A DNA stretch of 34,271 nucleotides, taken from contig CADASP010000036.1 in NCBI GenBank assembly GCA_902790625.1, positions 1 through 34,271 on the forward strand. The letters run 5' to 3'. This DNA is from an uncultured Prevotellaceae bacterium (GTDB taxonomy: Bacteria; Bacteroidota; Bacteroidia; Bacteroidales; Bacteroidaceae). Shown piece after piece: positions 6,233-14,810 of this stretch. Within the stretch, counting starts at the first letter, position 1. Each line of letters begins with the position of its first letter. Below the pieces are notes generated by a model. That model saw only the letters and a list, made by a program, of their open reading frames with translations. It ran no database searches and was not told the origin of the DNA. A program made the translations under genes and the position numbers.

Positions 6233-9215
6233 ACTTAAAAAAGCGTGCAAGGTATTGCCCCGTGATACTCTCGGGGCATTGTGCCACCTCTTCGGGGGTG
6301 CCCGAGCAAACCAGTGCCCCACCCTTGTCGCCGCCCTCGGGGCCGAGGTCGATGATATGGTCGGCTTGGCGTATCACATCCATGTTGTGCTCGATGATGA
6401 CGACGGTGTGGCCACGCTCGATGAGTGCATTGAGCGATGTCAGGAGTCGCCGTATGTCGTGGAAGTGGAGGCCGGTGGTGGGCTCGTCGAAGATGAACAG
6501 GGTGGGATCTTGACGTTCTTGCCCAATAAAGTAAGCCAGTTTCACACGCTGGTTTTCGCCGCCCGACAGTGTTGACGAGCTTTGGCCCAGCTTGATATAA
6601 CCCAGTCCCACATCCGACAGCGTCTTCAACCGCTTCACGATGGTGGCCCTCTCCGTCCCTCCCAAGAGGGGGGTAGAGGTAGGCTGTCCCCCGCCCTCTT
6701 GTGGGGGGCTAAAGAACTCGATGGCCTCGTCGATGGTCATGTTCAGCACATCGTCAATGTTCTTCCCCTGATAGCGCACGTCGAGGATGTCGCTCTTGAA
6801 GCGGTGACCATGGCATGCCTCACACTCCAGCACCAGGTCGGCCATGAACTGCATCTCGACGGTGATGGTTCCGGCACCCTTGCACTCGTCGCATCGTCCG
6901 CCATCGGCATTGAACGAGAAATATTGCGACGTGAAACCCATCTGCTGGGCTAAGGGTTGCTCGGCAAAGAGGTCGCGAATAGCATCGTAGGCCTTGACAT
7001 AAGTGGCGGGATTGGAGCGGGAGCTCTTGCCGATAGGATTTTGGTCGACGAACTCCACCCGGCTGATGGCGTCGATGTCGCCACCAAGACCGCTGTACTC
7101 GCCAGGAGCGTCGGCGACCTCACCTAGATGGCGAATCAAGGCGGGGTAAAGGATGCCCTTGATGAGGCTCGACTTGCCAGATCCGGAAACGCCCGTCACG
7201 ACGGTCAACACGTTGAGAGGGATGCGCACATCGATGCCTCGCAGGTTGTTCATGCGTGCGCCCTTCACTTCTACATAATGATTCCATGGTCTGCGCGAGG
7301 ATGGCGTGGGAATGGAGTCGAGTCCCATGAGATAGCGGAGGGTATGGGATTCTACCCCCCCCTTGGGGGGCTGGGGAGGGGCTTCTGGAGGCGGGCTTCC
7401 CGCATACACAATCTCGCCGCCCAGGCGTCCCGCATCAGGGCCTACGTCGATGAGGTAGTCGGCGGCACGCATCATCTCTTCGTCGTGCTCCACCACCACC
7501 ACCGTGTTGCCCAGCGCCTGCAGTTCCTTCAGCACATGGATGAGGCGAGCCGTGTCGCGACTGTGCAACCCGATGCTGGGCTCGTCGAGGATATAGAGCG
7601 ACCCCACGAGGCTGCTGCCCAATGATGTGCATAGGTTGATGCGCTGGCTCTCGCCACCAGAGAGCGAGTTCGACTGGCGGTTCAGCGTCAGGTAGCCCAG
7701 CCCCACATCGAGCAGGAACTGCAACCGGTTGGTGATTTCGGTGAGCAAGCGCTTGCCCACACGGGCATCATGCTCGGACAACTGCAGCTGGGCAAACCAT
7801 TCGGCCAGACGTGCCACGGGCATCTGCACCAAGTCGGTGATGCTGCGCCCGCCAATCTTCACATAGTCGGCCTCGGGCTTCAGGCGTGTGCCATGGCAGG
7901 TGGGGCAAGTGGTCTTGCCACGATAGCGGCTCAGCATCACGCGATACTGAATCTTGTATTGGTTCTCGCGCACCATCTGGAAGAAACTGTCGATGCAGGG
8001 TTTCTCCTTGGCCTTGCGGTCGCTGGGCAGACCATGCCACAGCCAGTCCTTCTGCTGCTGCGTTAGCGAATAGTAGGGTTCAAAAATGGGGAAATCGTCC
8101 TTCACGGCATGCTGGATGAACCAGTTCTTCCACTCGCCCATCTTCTCGCCATGCCACGGTTGCACACAACCATCGTAGAGCGAGAGCGACGTATTGGGGA
8201 TGACCAGATGCTCGTCGATACCGATAATCTTGCCAAAGCCTTGGCACTCAGGACAGGCTCCTGCAGGCGAGTTGAACGAGAAGGTCTGGTCGGTGGGTTC
8301 CTCGAAAGTGATGCCGTCGGCCTCGAAGCGGGTGGAAAAATCATAGCACAACCCAGCGGGAAGTACCATCAGCCGCAACTGCCCCTGCCCTTCGTAGAAC
8401 GCCGTCTCGGCCGAATCCACAAGTCGGTCGATGGTCTCTTTCTCCGAGGAGGCAGAGAGGCGGTCGATGACAAGGTAATAACCCGAAGCCCCCGAGGGAG
8501 AAGCCCCCCCTACGGCCCCCGAGGAAGAAGCCCCCCCTACGGCCCCCGAGGGGGCTTCTATAGTTTTGGGGGCGGAAAGTGTGGAGAGAAAGTCGTCGAT
8601 ACGGACTATAGTAGCTTCCTCGGGGGCTGAAGGGGGGGCTTCGAGGGTATTGAGGGCTTTGGGGGCTAACATCCTGCTATAGCCCTGCAGCATGCTGGCC
8701 TTCAACTGCTGCTCGATAGTACGCCCTTCGGCCACCACAAGCGGGGCGAGCACCAAGAACTTGGTGCCAGCAGAGAACTCCAGCATCTTCTGCACCACAT
8801 CCTCGGTGCTGTGCTTCTTCACCTCCTGCCCACTGACGGGCGAAAAGGTGTGGCCAATGCGGGCAAAGAGCAAACGCAGGTATTCGTAGATTTCAGTGCT
8901 GGTGCCCACCGTGCTGCGCGGGTTGCGGGCGATGACCTTCTGCTCGATGGCAATGGCAGGAGGAATGCCTCGGATGAAGTCGCACTCGGGCTTGTTCATA
9001 CGCCCCAGGAACTGGCGGGCATAGCTGCTCAGGCTCTCCACATACCGGCGTTGTCCCTCGGCATAGAGTGTGTCGAAGGCCAGCGACGACTTGCCGCTGC
9101 CGCTCACTCCAGTTATCACGATGAACTTGCCCTGGGGCAGCTTCACGTCGATATTCTTCAGGTTATTGACGCGTACGCCTTTGAGTTCAATGTAGTTATT
9201 CTCAGTATCTTTCAT
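6231..9215 (-). CDS. uvrA: Excinuclease ABC subunit A
   Basis: The damage-recognition ATPase of nucleotide excision repair, acting with UvrB. There are two ABC units: Walker A GVSGSGKSS at 36-44 and 675-683; signatures SLSGGESQR near 517 and TLSGGENQR near 882; Walker B ILDEPS near 542 and IFDEPT near 908. Cysteine pairs are C321/C324, C437/C440, C775/C778 and C798/C801. The partner pair expected before C321 is missing: only C290 is there, in CYDFST. So the first zinc module looks incomplete, and this may be one of two UvrA paralogues. At 994 aa it is about 50 aa longer than usual. The excess is three low-complexity inserts (about 186-247, 607-622 and 835-856) rich in Pro, Gly, Ala and Ser. 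It is the last gene of the bamD-uvrA run, 12 bp after the acetyltransferase gene. Confidence 0.95.
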   Translation of the reverse strand: MKDTENNYIELKGVRVNNLKNIDVKLPQGKFIVITGVSGSGKSSLAFDTLYAEGQRRYVESLSSYARQFLGRMNKPECDFIRGIPPAIAIEQKVIARNPRSTVGTSTEIYEYLRLLFARIGHTFSPVSGQEVKKHSTEDVVQKMLEFSAGTKFLVLAPLVVAEGRTIEQQLKASMLQGYSRMLAPKALNTLEAPPSAPEEATIVRIDDFLSTLSAPKTIEAPSGAVGGASSSGAVGGASPSGASGYYLVIDRLSASSEKETIDRLVDSAETAFYEGQGQLRLMVLPAGLCYDFSTRFEADGITFEEPTDQTFSFNSPAGACPECQGFGKIIGIDEHLVIPNTSLSLYDGCVQPWHGEKMGEWKNWFIQHAVKDDFPIFEPYYSLTQQQKDWLWHGLPSDRKAKEKPCIDSFFQMVRENQYKIQYRVMLSRYRGKTTCPTCHGTRLKPEADYVKIGGRSITDLVQMPVARLAEWFAQLQLSEHDARVGKRLLTEITNRLQFLLDVGLGYLTLNRQSNSLSGGESQRINLCTSLGSSLVGSLYILDEPSIGLHSRDTARLIHVLKELQALGNTVVVVEHDEEMMRAADYLIDVGPDAGRLGGEIVYAGSPPPEAPPQPPKGGVESHTLRYLMGLDSIPTPSSRRPWNHYVEVKGARMNNLRGIDVRIPLNVLTVVTGVSGSGKSSLIKGILYPALIRHLGEVADAPGEYSGLGGDIDAISRVEFVDQNPIGKSSRSNPATYVKAYDAIRDLFAEQPLAQQMGFTSQYFSFNADGGRCDECKGAGTITVEMQFMADLVLECEACHGHRFKSDILDVRYQGKNIDDVLNMTIDEAIEFFSPPQEGGGQPTSTPLLGGTERATIVKRLKTLSDVGLGYIKLGQSSSTLSGGENQRVKLAYFIGQERQDPTLFIFDEPTTGLHFHDIRRLLTSLNALIERGHTVVIIEHNMDVIRQADHIIDLGPEGGDKGGALVCSGTPEEVAQCPESITGQYLARFFK

Positions 9216-9227
9216 ACATCCAAAACA

Positions 9228-9755
9228 TCATTTCAACAGCATCGCCTGCATCAGGCAAGCATCCTCGTAGTCCTCACCATTGAAAAGCCAGTGCCTCAGC
9301 AATCCAGAGTGGATATAACCGTTGACGATAAATAATTGGCGGGCAGCGGTGTTGCTCTCTGCCACGATGGCATAGAGCTGGTGCAGATGGAGCACGTGAT
9401 AAGCATAGTGGTGCAATTCGCCGAGGGCAGCAAGAGCAAGGTGGCGGCCACGACATTGCTTTTCGATGACGATGCCCACCTCGGCACGATGGTGGCGGGG
9501 GGCGAAATTCATCAAATCCACGATGCCCACCGTGCGGTGGGTCTCGTCGTCGACCATCAGCCTCACCTGCTTGTCGGTGTAGATGTCGCCCGTGGCGTTG
9601 GCGATGAAGTCGTGGAGCGCATAACGCGAATAGGGCACATTGGTGACGCCCACGCCCCACAAGTCGGCATCGTTCTCTATGCGATAGAGATAGTCCAAGT
9701 CCTCCGGCTCCATGGCTCGCAGGAACACTTTGGGAATAGTTGTGTTGCCGGTCAT
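9228..9755 (-). CDS. GNAT-family N-acetyltransferase (RimJ/RimL-like)
   Basis: A 175-aa protein of the acetyl-CoA-dependent GNAT fold. It opens with the RimJ/RimL pattern VFLRAMEPEDLDYLYRIEND. The mid region has DETHRTVGIVDLMNF (beta4), the acetyl-CoA pyrophosphate loop is the degenerate KQCRGRHLA, and the typical AESNTAARQLFIVNGY helix near the C-terminus matches the family's N-x-A-A-x-x-L-F-x-x-x-G-F motif. The substrate (protein N-terminus, polyamine or antibiotic) cannot be told. Its start codon overlaps the glycosyltransferase stop by 4 bp (ATGA), which implies translational coupling. Confidence 0.85.
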   Translation of the reverse strand: MTGNTTIPKVFLRAMEPEDLDYLYRIENDADLWGVGVTNVPYSRYALHDFIANATGDIYTDKQVRLMVDDETHRTVGIVDLMNFAPRHHRAEVGIVIEKQCRGRHLALAALGELHHYAYHVLHLHQLYAIVAESNTAARQLFIVNGYIHSGLLRHWLFNGEDYEDACLMQAMLLK

Positions 9756-10900
9756 TTGATGATGTCGTGTTGGGTGATAATGGTCTTCGTGGCCATGCTG
9801 TAGGTGCCTATCCGCATCTTTGCCGAACTGGGCAACGATGCGGCATGGCTGATAACCTGGGAAAAGGGGATGGTGTCGGTGTCGTAGACGACATACGACT
9901 CAGGCTGTAGCTGCTCGACTAATGATGGTAACTGCGAGATGTCAACGAAACGGGCCTCAAGCCCCTTGCGCTTGGCCAGCTGCCGGCACTCGTCGAGCAT
10001 GGAGGGCGACCCCACAAAGCAGTAGCGCTCATCGGCATACCACTTGTCGAGGCCCAGCATCATTTTCACTCGCCAATAGAGCGTGTGAACGAGGGCAAAG
10101 AAAGCACGGACATAAATGGCCAACGTGATGGGCAGCGTGACGAGGAACGACAAATGGCCATAGTGCTTACGGAAGAAGATGAGCATGGCCTGATAGAACA
10201 CGTGCACATAGCCATAGCTGGACTTGCTGGTCGACTCGCCCTTGTAGTGGACAATGCTGGCTGGCACGTACCAGTTTTCGTATCCTCCTTTCATGATGCG
10301 ATAGCTGAGGTCGATGTCTTCGCCATACATGAAGAAGTCGGCATCGAGCAGCCCCACTTGGTCGAGCACTTCGCGCCGCAACATGCAGAAGGCGCCGCTC
10401 ATCACCTCGATGCGCCCCGGCTCGTCCCACGACAGGTGGCTCATGTAATAACGCCGCGAAGACCCCAGCATCTTCAACATCGACACCCACGGCGTGGGCA
10501 GTCCACGGCGCGACTCGGGGGCCAGCGTGCCGTCGGCATTGTGCATCTTCACCCCCACGCCGCCAGCCTTGGGATGATGGTCCATGAAGTCGAGCACCGT
10601 GTGCAGCGCGTCTTCGGCCACGAAGGTGTCGGGGTTGAGCAGCAGCACATACTCACTCTGCGACTGGCGGATGGCCAGATTGTTGGCACGGGCGAAGCCG
10701 AGGTTGTTTTGGCTCTCGATGAGATTGATGCCGCTGCCAAACCTCTCGTGAAGATAGCTCACAGTGTCGTCAACAGAAGCGTTGTCGACCACGTAAATTT
10801 CGTAGTCGATGTCTTGAGCGGCACGCTGAACGCTGACAATGCACTGCTCAAGATAATGACGCACGTTATAGCTGACTATGACTACCGTTAGCTTCTTCAT
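9752..10900 (-). CDS. Glycosyltransferase family 2 with extra C-terminal domain
   Basis: A GT-A fold transferase that adds a sugar from a nucleotide donor, probably on the cytoplasmic face during glycan or cell-surface polysaccharide synthesis. The N-terminus MKKLTVVIVSYN is the GT2 opening. LLNPDTFVAED carries the metal-binding acidic residues, and MYGEDIDLSYR is the acceptor-side ED motif of WbbL-like rhamnosyltransferases. A hydrophobic segment near residues 260-280 (LVTLPITLAIYVRAFFALV) suggests membrane association. About 95 further residues form an alpha/beta unit starting YCFVGSPSMLDECRQLAKR, which I do not recognise as standard. An ATG at 10981 extends the frame, but the family begins at Met 10900. 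That start overlaps the upstream gene by 35 bp. Confidence 0.88.
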   Translation of the reverse strand: MKKLTVVIVSYNVRHYLEQCIVSVQRAAQDIDYEIYVVDNASVDDTVSYLHERFGSGINLIESQNNLGFARANNLAIRQSQSEYVLLLNPDTFVAEDALHTVLDFMDHHPKAGGVGVKMHNADGTLAPESRRGLPTPWVSMLKMLGSSRRYYMSHLSWDEPGRIEVMSGAFCMLRREVLDQVGLLDADFFMYGEDIDLSYRIMKGGYENWYVPASIVHYKGESTSKSSYGYVHVFYQAMLIFFRKHYGHLSFLVTLPITLAIYVRAFFALVHTLYWRVKMMLGLDKWYADERYCFVGSPSMLDECRQLAKRKGLEARFVDISQLPSLVEQLQPESYVVYDTDTIPFSQVISHAASLPSSAKMRIGTYSMATKTIITQHDIIK

Positions 10901-11372
10901 CAGTATTGTCTGTAGTGATTGTTTCTGTGGGTTTCTCTTCGCCCACTTCGGCCATGCACCGCTCTTTGGTAGGCACCACAAAAGGCATGCACAACAGCAC
11001 TACCACGGCCAAATAGCCGTAGGCAGCCTCGAAGCCGAAAGCGAAATAGAGGAAGGTGTTGAGCACAAGCAGCAGGCCCAGCACTGCAAGTCGGATGGTG
11101 CCCCAACAAGCCAAGGCCGCTGCCTTGCGCCGCTGCAAGTCGGCGCTGACCGCCTTGAAGCGGAACAAGCGCAACGAGAGCGGCAATAGGCCAATGGTGA
11201 GCAGAATCATCAGTGTGGAGCAGAAGAATCGCTGCTGCCGAGATGCATCTGCAAGGATGCACATGTCGACCTTGGCAAACTCGCCGCCGACATAGATGGC
11301 GGCTGCCACTAACAGTATGATGACAAAGAGCAGCATCAGCCTGCGCTGGGTTGTTGACATTGATGAGTTCAT
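10866..11372 (-). CDS. Small integral membrane protein of unknown function
   Basis: A 168-aa protein with four predicted hydrophobic segments (about 11-28, 49-66, 88-104 and 113-132). A polar, acidic tail follows (VGEEKPTETITTDNTDEEANG), probably cytosolic. No motif or family was recognised. The ATG at 11372 gives MNSSMSTTQRR; Met5 is an alternative start. It lies 17 bp after recR and overlaps the glycosyltransferase gene, so it is expressed with them. Its position suggests a role near envelope glycan synthesis, but that is only context. Confidence 0.75.
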   Translation of the reverse strand: MNSSMSTTQRRLMLLFVIILLVAAAIYVGGEFAKVDMCILADASRQQRFFCSTLMILLTIGLLPLSLRLFRFKAVSADLQRRKAAALACWGTIRLAVLGLLLVLNTFLYFAFGFEAAYGYLAVVVLLCMPFVVPTKERCMAEVGEEKPTETITTDNTDEEANGSHSQL

Positions 11373-11389
11373 TTTCTGTTTCTTAGTTA

Positions 11390-12001
11390 TTATCCGTTGA
11401 AGGGCGTGCGATTCAGGATGGAGCGCCCCAGCGTCACCTCGTCGGTGTATTCCAGCTCGTTGCCCACGGCGATGCCCCGTGCGATGGCGCTGATGGCGAT
11501 ACCCATAGGCTCCAGCTTGCGAAAGATGAAGAAGTTGGTGGTGTCGCCCTCCATCGTAGAGCTTAGCGCCAATATCACCTCGCGGATGTTGCCCTGCCGG
11601 ACCCGCTCCACCAGCGAGTCAATCTGCAAGTCGGAGGGGCCGATGCCATCCATGGGCGAGATAAGGCCACCCAGCACATGATAGAGTCCATGAAACTGCT
11701 GTGTGTTCTCGATGGCCATCACATCCTGAATGTTCTCCACCACACAGATGGTGGTGGCATCGCGCCGATGGTCGCGGCAGATGGGGCACACATCGTCATC
11801 GCTGATGTTGTGGCACGAGCTGCAATACTTCACGTCGCGCCGCAAGGTGACAATAGCCTCGGCAAAGCGCTCCACATCGGCCACGGGCTGGCGCAGCATG
11901 TAGAGCACATGGCGCAAGGCCGTCTTGCGCCCTATGCCTGGCAACGTGGCAAACTCTTGCACGGCACGTTCCAGCAGCTGTGAGGGATATTGCTGATTCA
12001 C
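11390..12001 (-). CDS. recR: Recombination mediator protein RecR
   Basis: Acts with RecO/RecF to load RecA on gapped DNA. It is about 203 aa, the usual family length. The N-terminal helix-hairpin-helix region reads LPGIGRKTALRHVLYML. A C4 zinc finger CSSC...CPIC follows, then the Toprim domain (CVVENIQDVMAIENT, HVLGGLISPMDGIGPSDL) and the C-terminal Walker-B-like part. I chose the GTG at 12001 because family members start with the sequence (M)NQQYPS. The ATG at 12034 would add 11 unrelated residues overlapping the upstream gene. GTG lies 2 bp after the ABC-F stop codon, pointing to coupled translation. Confidence 0.93.
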   Translation of the reverse strand: MNQQYPSQLLERAVQEFATLPGIGRKTALRHVLYMLRQPVADVERFAEAIVTLRRDVKYCSSCHNISDDDVCPICRDHRRDATTICVVENIQDVMAIENTQQFHGLYHVLGGLISPMDGIGPSDLQIDSLVERVRQGNIREVILALSSTMEGDTTNFFIFRKLEPMGIAISAIARGIAVGNELEYTDEVTLGRSILNRTPFNG

Positions 12002-12003
12002 CT

Positions 12004-13791
12004 TTAATTCTCTATTTCCGACAGCTCCAGCCATCGCATGGACTTCTCGTCGAGTTCATCGGTGAGCAGTGGCAGCCGTTTGCTCATCGTGGTGATGTCA
12101 TCCACTGAGAGCGTACCCGAACTGAGGGCCTCTTCAATCTGCTTCTTCTCAGCTTCCAGCTGCTCAATGTCTTTCTCCAGCTGTTCAAACTCACGCTTCT
12201 CCTTAAACGACATACGTCGACGCGCTCCTGAAGAAGACTCTTCCCTACGCTTCGGGGGTGTTTTTTCCTCTTTCGCTTCTTTCTGTGCACGAGGCATCAA
12301 CGTCAGCCACTCACGATACTGCGTGTAGTTGCCTGGGAAATCCTTTATCTCGCCTTGGCCCTTGAACACCAGCAGGTGGTCGACCACCTTGTCGGTGAAA
12401 TAGCGGTCGTGGCTGACCACGATGACGCAGCCGGGAAAGTCCTGCAGGTATTCCTCCAGGATTTGCAGGGTGATGATGTCGAGGTCGTTGGTGGGTTCGT
12501 CGAGTACGAGGAAGTTGGGGTTGCGCATCAGCACGGTACAGAGGTAGAGCTTGCGGCGCTCGCCCCCACTGAGCTTATAGACATAGCTGTGCTGCTGCTC
12601 GTTGCTGAAGAGGAAATGCTGCAACAACTGACTGGCCGACAGGTGGCGTCCTTGCCCCAAGTCGACATATTCGGCAATGTCGCGCACCACATCAATCACC
12701 TTTTGCTGCTCGTCGAATTTCAATCCTTCTTGCGATAAATAGCCGAAGCGTACGGTGTCGCCAATAACGATGCGCCCACTGTCGGGTTGCACCTGTCCCA
12801 GCAGCATCTTCAGGAAGGTGGTCTTTCCCGTGCCATTGCTGCCCACGATGCCCATCTTCTCATAGCGCGAGAAATTATAATAGAAGTCGTGCATGATGAT
12901 GGCATCGTCGGAAAACTGCTTTGAAATATACTGGCACTCAAAAATCTTTGAGCCGATGTAGACGTTGCTGGCCTTCAGCCTGATGGCTCTTTCCTCCACG
13001 CGTGCCTTCGCCGTCTTCTCCAGTTCGTAGAAGGCATCCTCGCGAGCCCGGGCCTTGTGGCCGCGAGCCTGTGGCATGCGGCGCATCCACTCCAGCTCGG
13101 TGCGATAGAGGTTATTGGCACGCGCAATCTCAGCCCGTCGGTTGTCGATGCGCTCCTGCCTTTTCTCCAAATAGTACGAGTAGTTGCCGCGATAGGTGTA
13201 GATGGTGTGGTCGTCGAGCTCCAGGATGATGCTGCACACACGGTCCAGGAAATAGCGGTCGTGAGTCACCATGAGCAGCGTCTTGTTGCCCCGCGAGAGG
13301 AATCCCTCGAGCCATTCTATCATCTCCAAGTCGAGATGGTTGGTAGGCTCATCAAGTATCAGCAGGTCGGGTTCCAGTATGAGCACATTGGCCAGTGCCA
13401 CGCGCTTCTGCTGTCCTCCGCTCAACTGCCCCATGGGCTGCTGTAGGTTGCGAATCTTCAGCTGGGTCAGGATTTGCTTGGCCTTGAGCACCCGCTCCGG
13501 GTCGCCCTGATGGTTGAAACAAGCATCGAGCACGCTCTCATCGGGGTCGAATGTGGGTGTCTGCTCCAGGAACCCCACCTTGAGGTCGCGCTTGAAGATA
13601 ATGGAGCCATCGTCGTAGCCTTCCTTGCCTGTCAGTATCGAGAGCAGCGTCGACTTTCCCGTGCCGTTCTTGGCTATCAGCCCCACCTTCTGTCCTTCGG
13701 CAATGGAGAAACTGATACGCTCGAACAGCACCAGCGCCCCGAACGATTTCGTCAGGTTCTGAACGTCGAGGTATGGTATTTCCTTGGCCAT
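12004..13791 (-). CDS. uup: ABC-F family ATPase, Uup-like
   Basis: A soluble protein with two ABC domains and no membrane part, so not a transporter. ABC-F proteins act on ribosomes, and Uup is also linked to DNA transactions. Walker A GLIAKNGTGKST (first) and GIVGSNGTGKTT (second); signatures QLSGGQQKR and KLSGGERRK; Walker B LLILDEPTNHLD and FLVLDEPTNDLD, the DEPTNxLD form typical of ABC-F. A linker of about 80 residues follows the first domain. The C-terminus is a charged coiled coil (FEQLEKDIEQLEAEKKQIEE), the mark of Uup rather than EttA. I chose the ATG at 13791 (MAKEIPYLDVQNLTKSFG), giving 595 aa. The upstream ATG at 13953 would add 54 residues that do not look like protein and that overlap engB. 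Confidence 0.88.
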   Translation of the reverse strand: MAKEIPYLDVQNLTKSFGALVLFERISFSIAEGQKVGLIAKNGTGKSTLLSILTGKEGYDDGSIIFKRDLKVGFLEQTPTFDPDESVLDACFNHQGDPERVLKAKQILTQLKIRNLQQPMGQLSGGQQKRVALANVLILEPDLLILDEPTNHLDLEMIEWLEGFLSRGNKTLLMVTHDRYFLDRVCSIILELDDHTIYTYRGNYSYYLEKRQERIDNRRAEIARANNLYRTELEWMRRMPQARGHKARAREDAFYELEKTAKARVEERAIRLKASNVYIGSKIFECQYISKQFSDDAIIMHDFYYNFSRYEKMGIVGSNGTGKTTFLKMLLGQVQPDSGRIVIGDTVRFGYLSQEGLKFDEQQKVIDVVRDIAEYVDLGQGRHLSASQLLQHFLFSNEQQHSYVYKLSGGERRKLYLCTVLMRNPNFLVLDEPTNDLDIITLQILEEYLQDFPGCVIVVSHDRYFTDKVVDHLLVFKGQGEIKDFPGNYTQYREWLTLMPRAQKEAKEEKTPPKRREESSSGARRRMSFKEKREFEQLEKDIEQLEAEKKQIEEALSSGTLSVDDITTMSKRLPLLTDELDEKSMRWLELSEIEN

Positions 13792-13813
13792 GTGGATGAA
13801 GCGTTCTGCCCGT

Positions 13814-14419
13814 CTACTGCCGCTCCAGCGATTTGTTGATTGTTTCGATATAGTCGAGCACCTCGTCGCGCCCCGTGCCTTTCTCGGCCGAGGTGACAAA
13901 ATAGGGAGGCATTTCTTCCCATGTCTCCAGCATCTTTTTCTTGTAGGCCTCAATGTTCTGCGCCACTTTCGCGTTGGAAATCTTGTCGGCCTTGGTGAAG
14001 ACGATGGAGAAAGGGACGCTCGACAGGCCCAGCCAGTTCATGAACTCCATGTCAATGGCCTGCGGCTCCAACCTCACATCCACCAGCACGAAGGTGTTCA
14101 CCAGCTGTTCGCGTCCCAGGATGTAGCCGCGAATCATCTGGTCGAGCTTCTGCACTTCCTTTCTCGACCGCTTGGCAAAGCCGTATCCTGGCAAGTCGAC
14201 CAGGTACCACTCCTTATTAATAATAAAGTGGTTGATGAGCAATGTCTTTCCTGGTGTCGCCGATGTCTTGGCCAGCCCTTTGTGGCGACACAACATATTG
14301 ATCAAACTCGATTTGCCCACATTGCTTCGTCCGATGAAGGCATATTCGGGCTTGGTGTCGGATGGGCACATCGACACCATGGGTGATGAAATGACGAAAT
14401 CAGAAGTCTTTACCTCCAT
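13814..14419 (-). CDS. engB: Ribosome biogenesis GTPase YsxC/EngB
   Basis: An essential GTPase in large-subunit assembly. At 201 aa all G motifs are visible: G1 GRSNVGKSS, G2 with TSATPGKT, G3 DLPGYGFA, G4 TKADK, and G5 VTSAEKGTG. It sits 22 bp before the ABC-F gene and 17 bp after the DUF4293 gene, in a run of housekeeping genes. The start at 14419 fits the family N-terminus. Confidence 0.96.
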   Translation of the reverse strand: MEVKTSDFVISSPMVSMCPSDTKPEYAFIGRSNVGKSSLINMLCRHKGLAKTSATPGKTLLINHFIINKEWYLVDLPGYGFAKRSRKEVQKLDQMIRGYILGREQLVNTFVLVDVRLEPQAIDMEFMNWLGLSSVPFSIVFTKADKISNAKVAQNIEAYKKKMLETWEEMPPYFVTSAEKGTGRDEVLDYIETINKSLERQ

Positions 14420-14436
14420 CGAGCTTGTTGAAAGGC

Positions 14437-14784
14437 TTATCTTATTCTATCCAGCGCGCGCACCACCTTCTCGTCGTGCACAATACCCTTGCGGGCCATG
14501 ACGAGCGCCAAGATGGCAACGGCAGGCAGCACATAATTCCAGTGCATGATTTCGGGTACGGCATAGAGTGCCAGCAGCACATACCACGCCAGCAGCAGCA
14601 CCATGGGCAGCAGCGTGAGCGCGGCCTGCAGCCGACGGTTCTTATAGAGGGGCACGATGGCCGCCGATGCCACAGCCGCCACGATGAGCAGCACCACCTG
14701 AAGCGTGGTGCCGCCACCAGCGATGAGGCACACCAAAGCGCACAGCGCTGCCAGCAGCAGATACCAAGTTTGTGGTCTAAGCAT
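14437..14784 (-). CDS. DUF4293-family membrane protein
   Basis: A 115-aa protein with four hydrophobic helices: about 7-25, 28-46, 54-74 and 82-96. Its start (LRPQTWYLLLAALC) and its end (ARKGIVHDEKVVRALDRIR) match my memory of DUF4293, a Bacteroidota-only family that usually has a longer extracytoplasmic loop after the first helix. Function is unknown. In this phylum the family is regularly a neighbour of the omega subunit and bamD, as here. Confidence 0.75.
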   Translation of the reverse strand: MLRPQTWYLLLAALCALVCLIAGGGTTLQVVLLIVAAVASAAIVPLYKNRRLQAALTLLPMVLLLAWYVLLALYAVPEIMHWNYVLPAVAILALVMARKGIVHDEKVVRALDRIR

Positions 14785-14810
14785 AGTTCTACTTATTGTG
14801 AAGGATGCTA

